From Plumapathes pennacea (lineage: Eukaryota > Cnidaria > Anthozoa > Antipatharia > Myriopathidae): 64,000 nt of DNA. Below are positions 62,398 through 64,000 of this stretch, in pieces (the stretch's first letter is position 1; each line of letters opens with the position of its first letter). A program made the translations under genes and the position numbers. The DNA lies in assembly GCA_964036295.1 (NCBI GenBank), contig OZ038470.1, positions 9,391,078-9,455,077 of the forward strand, given 5' to 3'. The notes under the pieces were generated by a model that saw only the letters and a program-made list of their open reading frames with translations, ran no database searches and was not told the origin of the DNA.

Positions 62398-63418
62398 ATG
62401 AAAAACATGGAAAAGATTTATTACTCTTCTAGAAAGGATATTGGAAGGGTTTATCCGCAGTCAAGAAACTTTCTACAGAAGCTAAAGTTAGCCTAGAAGA
62501 AGCAAGAGATTGGCTATCAAAACAGGCGCTTTAGCAAATTTATCTTCCTCCACCGAATTATGTTCCAATACCACATTGGATTATTTCAGAACCAAACGAA
62601 ATTCACCAAGCAGATCTCCTATTCCTCCCCCACGATAAAGTCGGAAGAAAAACTTATATATATATATATGCTTTAGTCGTTATTGATATTGCTTCAAGAT
62701 ATGTCGATGTAGAAGCTTTGACAAGTAAATCAAGTGATGAAGTGTCAAACGCTTTCAAGAAAATTTACTCAAGAAAGTAAAAATGGCCAAAAACTTGTTG
62801 ATCCGGGAAGAGAGTTTGTTGGATCTGTAACGGTTCTTATGAATGAAAAAAAGCTAGTTATCAAAGATCGAAAACTGCTAATCACAGAGCACAAGCATTC
62901 GTCGAGAGAGCGAACAAAACATTGGGAGAAAAAATATTTAGTCAACATATGCTGACGAAATGTTAACTGAAGGTAGATCAACAAAGTGGATAAATAGATT
63001 ACCAAATATCGTGAAAACTATCAACAACCACGTCACTCGACTGACTGGCAAAAAAGCCATCGACGCTTATCGTGAGAAAATTGTTGAACAAAAGACTAAG
63101 AATTATTCAAGACCTGTTGGGTTTAATGAAAAAAGGCTTGACTCAATCGAAAAAGTAAGATATCTTGTCTTGCCAGGAGAGGAAGAAGGAGGAAACCTAA
63201 GAAGGGCAACAGATCCCATATGGAGTACAAACGTTTTTGAGTTGAAAAAATCCATAATATCTAAAAATCAACCAGTTTTGTATTATTTAGTCGATGGACC
63301 AAAAAGAGGATTCGCCAGAGAAGAATTACTAATCATACCATATGGCACAGAATTACCTCCAAAAATTTTTCTTAAAACAATAACTTTTCTAAATATCTTT
63401 AATCCTATAATGCCTTAA
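62398..63418 (+). pseudogene. INT: Polinton integrase, A4 copy, further damaged
   Basis: A-like, with two new lesions: TGG to TAG near 62533 in the N-terminal helix, and a 1-bp deletion near 62946 after IFSQ. Beyond 63085 it matches other monomer types (ACAAAAGAC, GAAGAATTAC) rather than A1-A3. Confidence 0.92.
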
Positions 63419-64000
63419 GGCTAAGGTGTCTATCCCATTTGGTAATATGTTTCTTTTATCGTCTTCCCTACTAAGTGCTATTTTGTTCACTTCTTCCGTG
63501 TATATGTCATGATCGCGACTTCTAATTAGATTCATCACCCTCATTTTCTTACCGCCGTTGATACGACAATCTTCATAATCCTGAAAATTTATATCCTTAT
63601 TAACAAGAAGGTTATTGGAATGTTTAAGGATGAAGTCGGTGGAAGACACGTTTGAAGAATCGAGTACGTAAGAGTCAAGCTTAGCTCTCAAACTGACAAA
63701 CTCTGAAATTTGTCTTCCACCGACTTCATCCTTAAACATTCCAATAACCTTCTTGTTAACTCCAGTAGTAATTCCTGAAGGATGATCCTTTGGGTAATTA
63801 CTAGTGTCAAACGATGTTAAGACATCCCCACTAACACCTTTATAAAAATCATCCGTCTCTATCTCATATATTAATGAATAAGTGTCAGTAAATAGTAACC
63901 TTGCCTTATCATTGTACTTCTCTTTGATGTAACCATAATGAAAATCATACATCAACGTTTTACTTATGTCAAGTATTGACATTCCCAAGTAAACTGGTTT
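63389..64000 (-). pseudogene. POLB: PolB C-terminal fragment, A4 copy (cut by window edge)
   Basis: It has the inverted duplication and the DTYS motif, and reads GVSGDV, where A1-A3 read GISGDV. Its 5' part lies right of the window. Confidence 0.9.
63600..63759. repeat. Inverted repeat in PolB (A4)
   Basis: Perfect arms 63600-63648 and 63711-63759. Confidence 0.94.

Larger units (their letters stand above)
1..64000. repeat. Polinton-derived macrosatellite array
   Basis: The whole window is a head-to-tail array of 4.1-kb monomers in one orientation. Landmarks recur at 128, 4225, 8365, 12450, 16589, 20732, 24829, 28969, 33054, 37193, 41336, 45433, 49562, 53648, 57787 and 61930. Every monomer carries the same five decayed Polinton genes in the same order. 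No flanking unique sequence, terminal inverted repeat or target-site duplication is visible, so the array continues past both ends. Polintons normally exist as single 15-20-kb insertions, so a tandem array of a deleted internal segment is unusual. Amplification from an excised circle or by unequal crossing-over are both possible and cannot be told apart here. Confidence 0.95.
62398..64000. repeat. Incomplete A-like monomer (A4)
   Basis: It starts with A markers (ATACCACATTGG near 62569, AAAATTGTTG near 63076) but departs from A1-A3 at five or more sites in 1.6 kb: 62533, 62946, about 63090, about 63326 and about 63834. It may be a hybrid, or the first monomer of a different HOR. Confidence 0.85.

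Noticed and set aside
1..64000. CRISPR array or phage-defence island
   Set aside because: The repeat is 4.1 kb and made of eukaryotic Polinton genes; there are no short direct repeats with spacers and no bacterial genes.
1..64000. Active virus or autonomous transposon
   Set aside because: PolB is truncated and lacks a catalytic residue, INT and MCP are frameshifted in every copy, and terminal inverted repeats, protease and minor capsid are absent.
1..64000. Pure assembly artefact
   Set aside because: Private substitutions and indels distinguish monomers and HOR copies, and types recur in strict order. An artefact remains possible for the exact copy number, especially of HOR copies 1 and 2.
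1..64000. tRNA, rRNA or other structured RNA genes
   Set aside because: No tRNA-like or rRNA-like segment was recognised; the sequence is fully covered by Polinton gene remnants.

Overview
The window is a single tandem array of about 15.5 copies of a 4.1-kb monomer, with no unique flanking DNA at either edge. Every monomer is built from remnants of a Polinton/Maverick (adintovirus-like) element: a retroviral-type DDE integrase (INT) on the + strand and, on the - strand, a major capsid protein (MCP), an FtsK/A32-type packaging ATPase, a small lysine/glutamate-rich protein of unknown function, and the C-terminal third of a protein-primed family B DNA polymerase (PolB). These families and the AT-rich, intron-free remnants point to a eukaryotic nuclear genome, probably an invertebrate animal. 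The species cannot be told from the sequence.

Layout. Phased at the INT start codon, the monomers are: end of an E-type copy 1-595; A1 596-4692, B1 4693-8832, C1 8833-12917, D1 12918-17056, E1 17057-21199; A2 21200-25296, B2 25297-29436, C2 29437-33521, D2 33522-37660, E2 37661-41803; A3 41804-45900, B3 45901-50029, C3 50030-54115, D3 54116-58254, E3 58255-62397; and an incomplete A-like copy 62398-64000. The five types recur in the same order with spacings of 4097, 4140, 4085, 4139 and 4143 bp. This gives a pentameric higher-order repeat (HOR) of exactly 20,604 bp, twice, then a third copy of 20,594 bp. Within the HOR, A resembles D and B resembles E at many sites, so the pentamer looks like two related dimers (A-B and D-E) around a more distinct C.

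Within each monomer INT runs rightward and meets PolB tail to tail. Reading leftward on the - strand the order is MCP, ATPase, unknown protein, PolB. MCP and INT are head to head. The remnants abut or overlap, so no stretch over 300 bp lacks a gene remnant. Protease, minor capsid, the PolB exonuclease and TPR domains, and terminal inverted repeats are absent.

None of the recognised genes is intact. Lesions shared by every monomer (a D-to-Y change in the PolB motif C, an in-frame TGA and two frameshifts in MCP, several frameshifts in INT) were already in the founder. Others mark monomer lineages: a 49-bp-arm inverted duplication in PolB of A, B, D and E, a 15-bp-arm hairpin beside the ATPase Walker A motif, and loss of Walker A in A. 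Monomer C keeps the longest frames for PolB, ATPase and MCP but has lost part of the INT core. The array is best described as a Polinton-derived macrosatellite evolving by unequal exchange and gene conversion, not a working virus or transposon.
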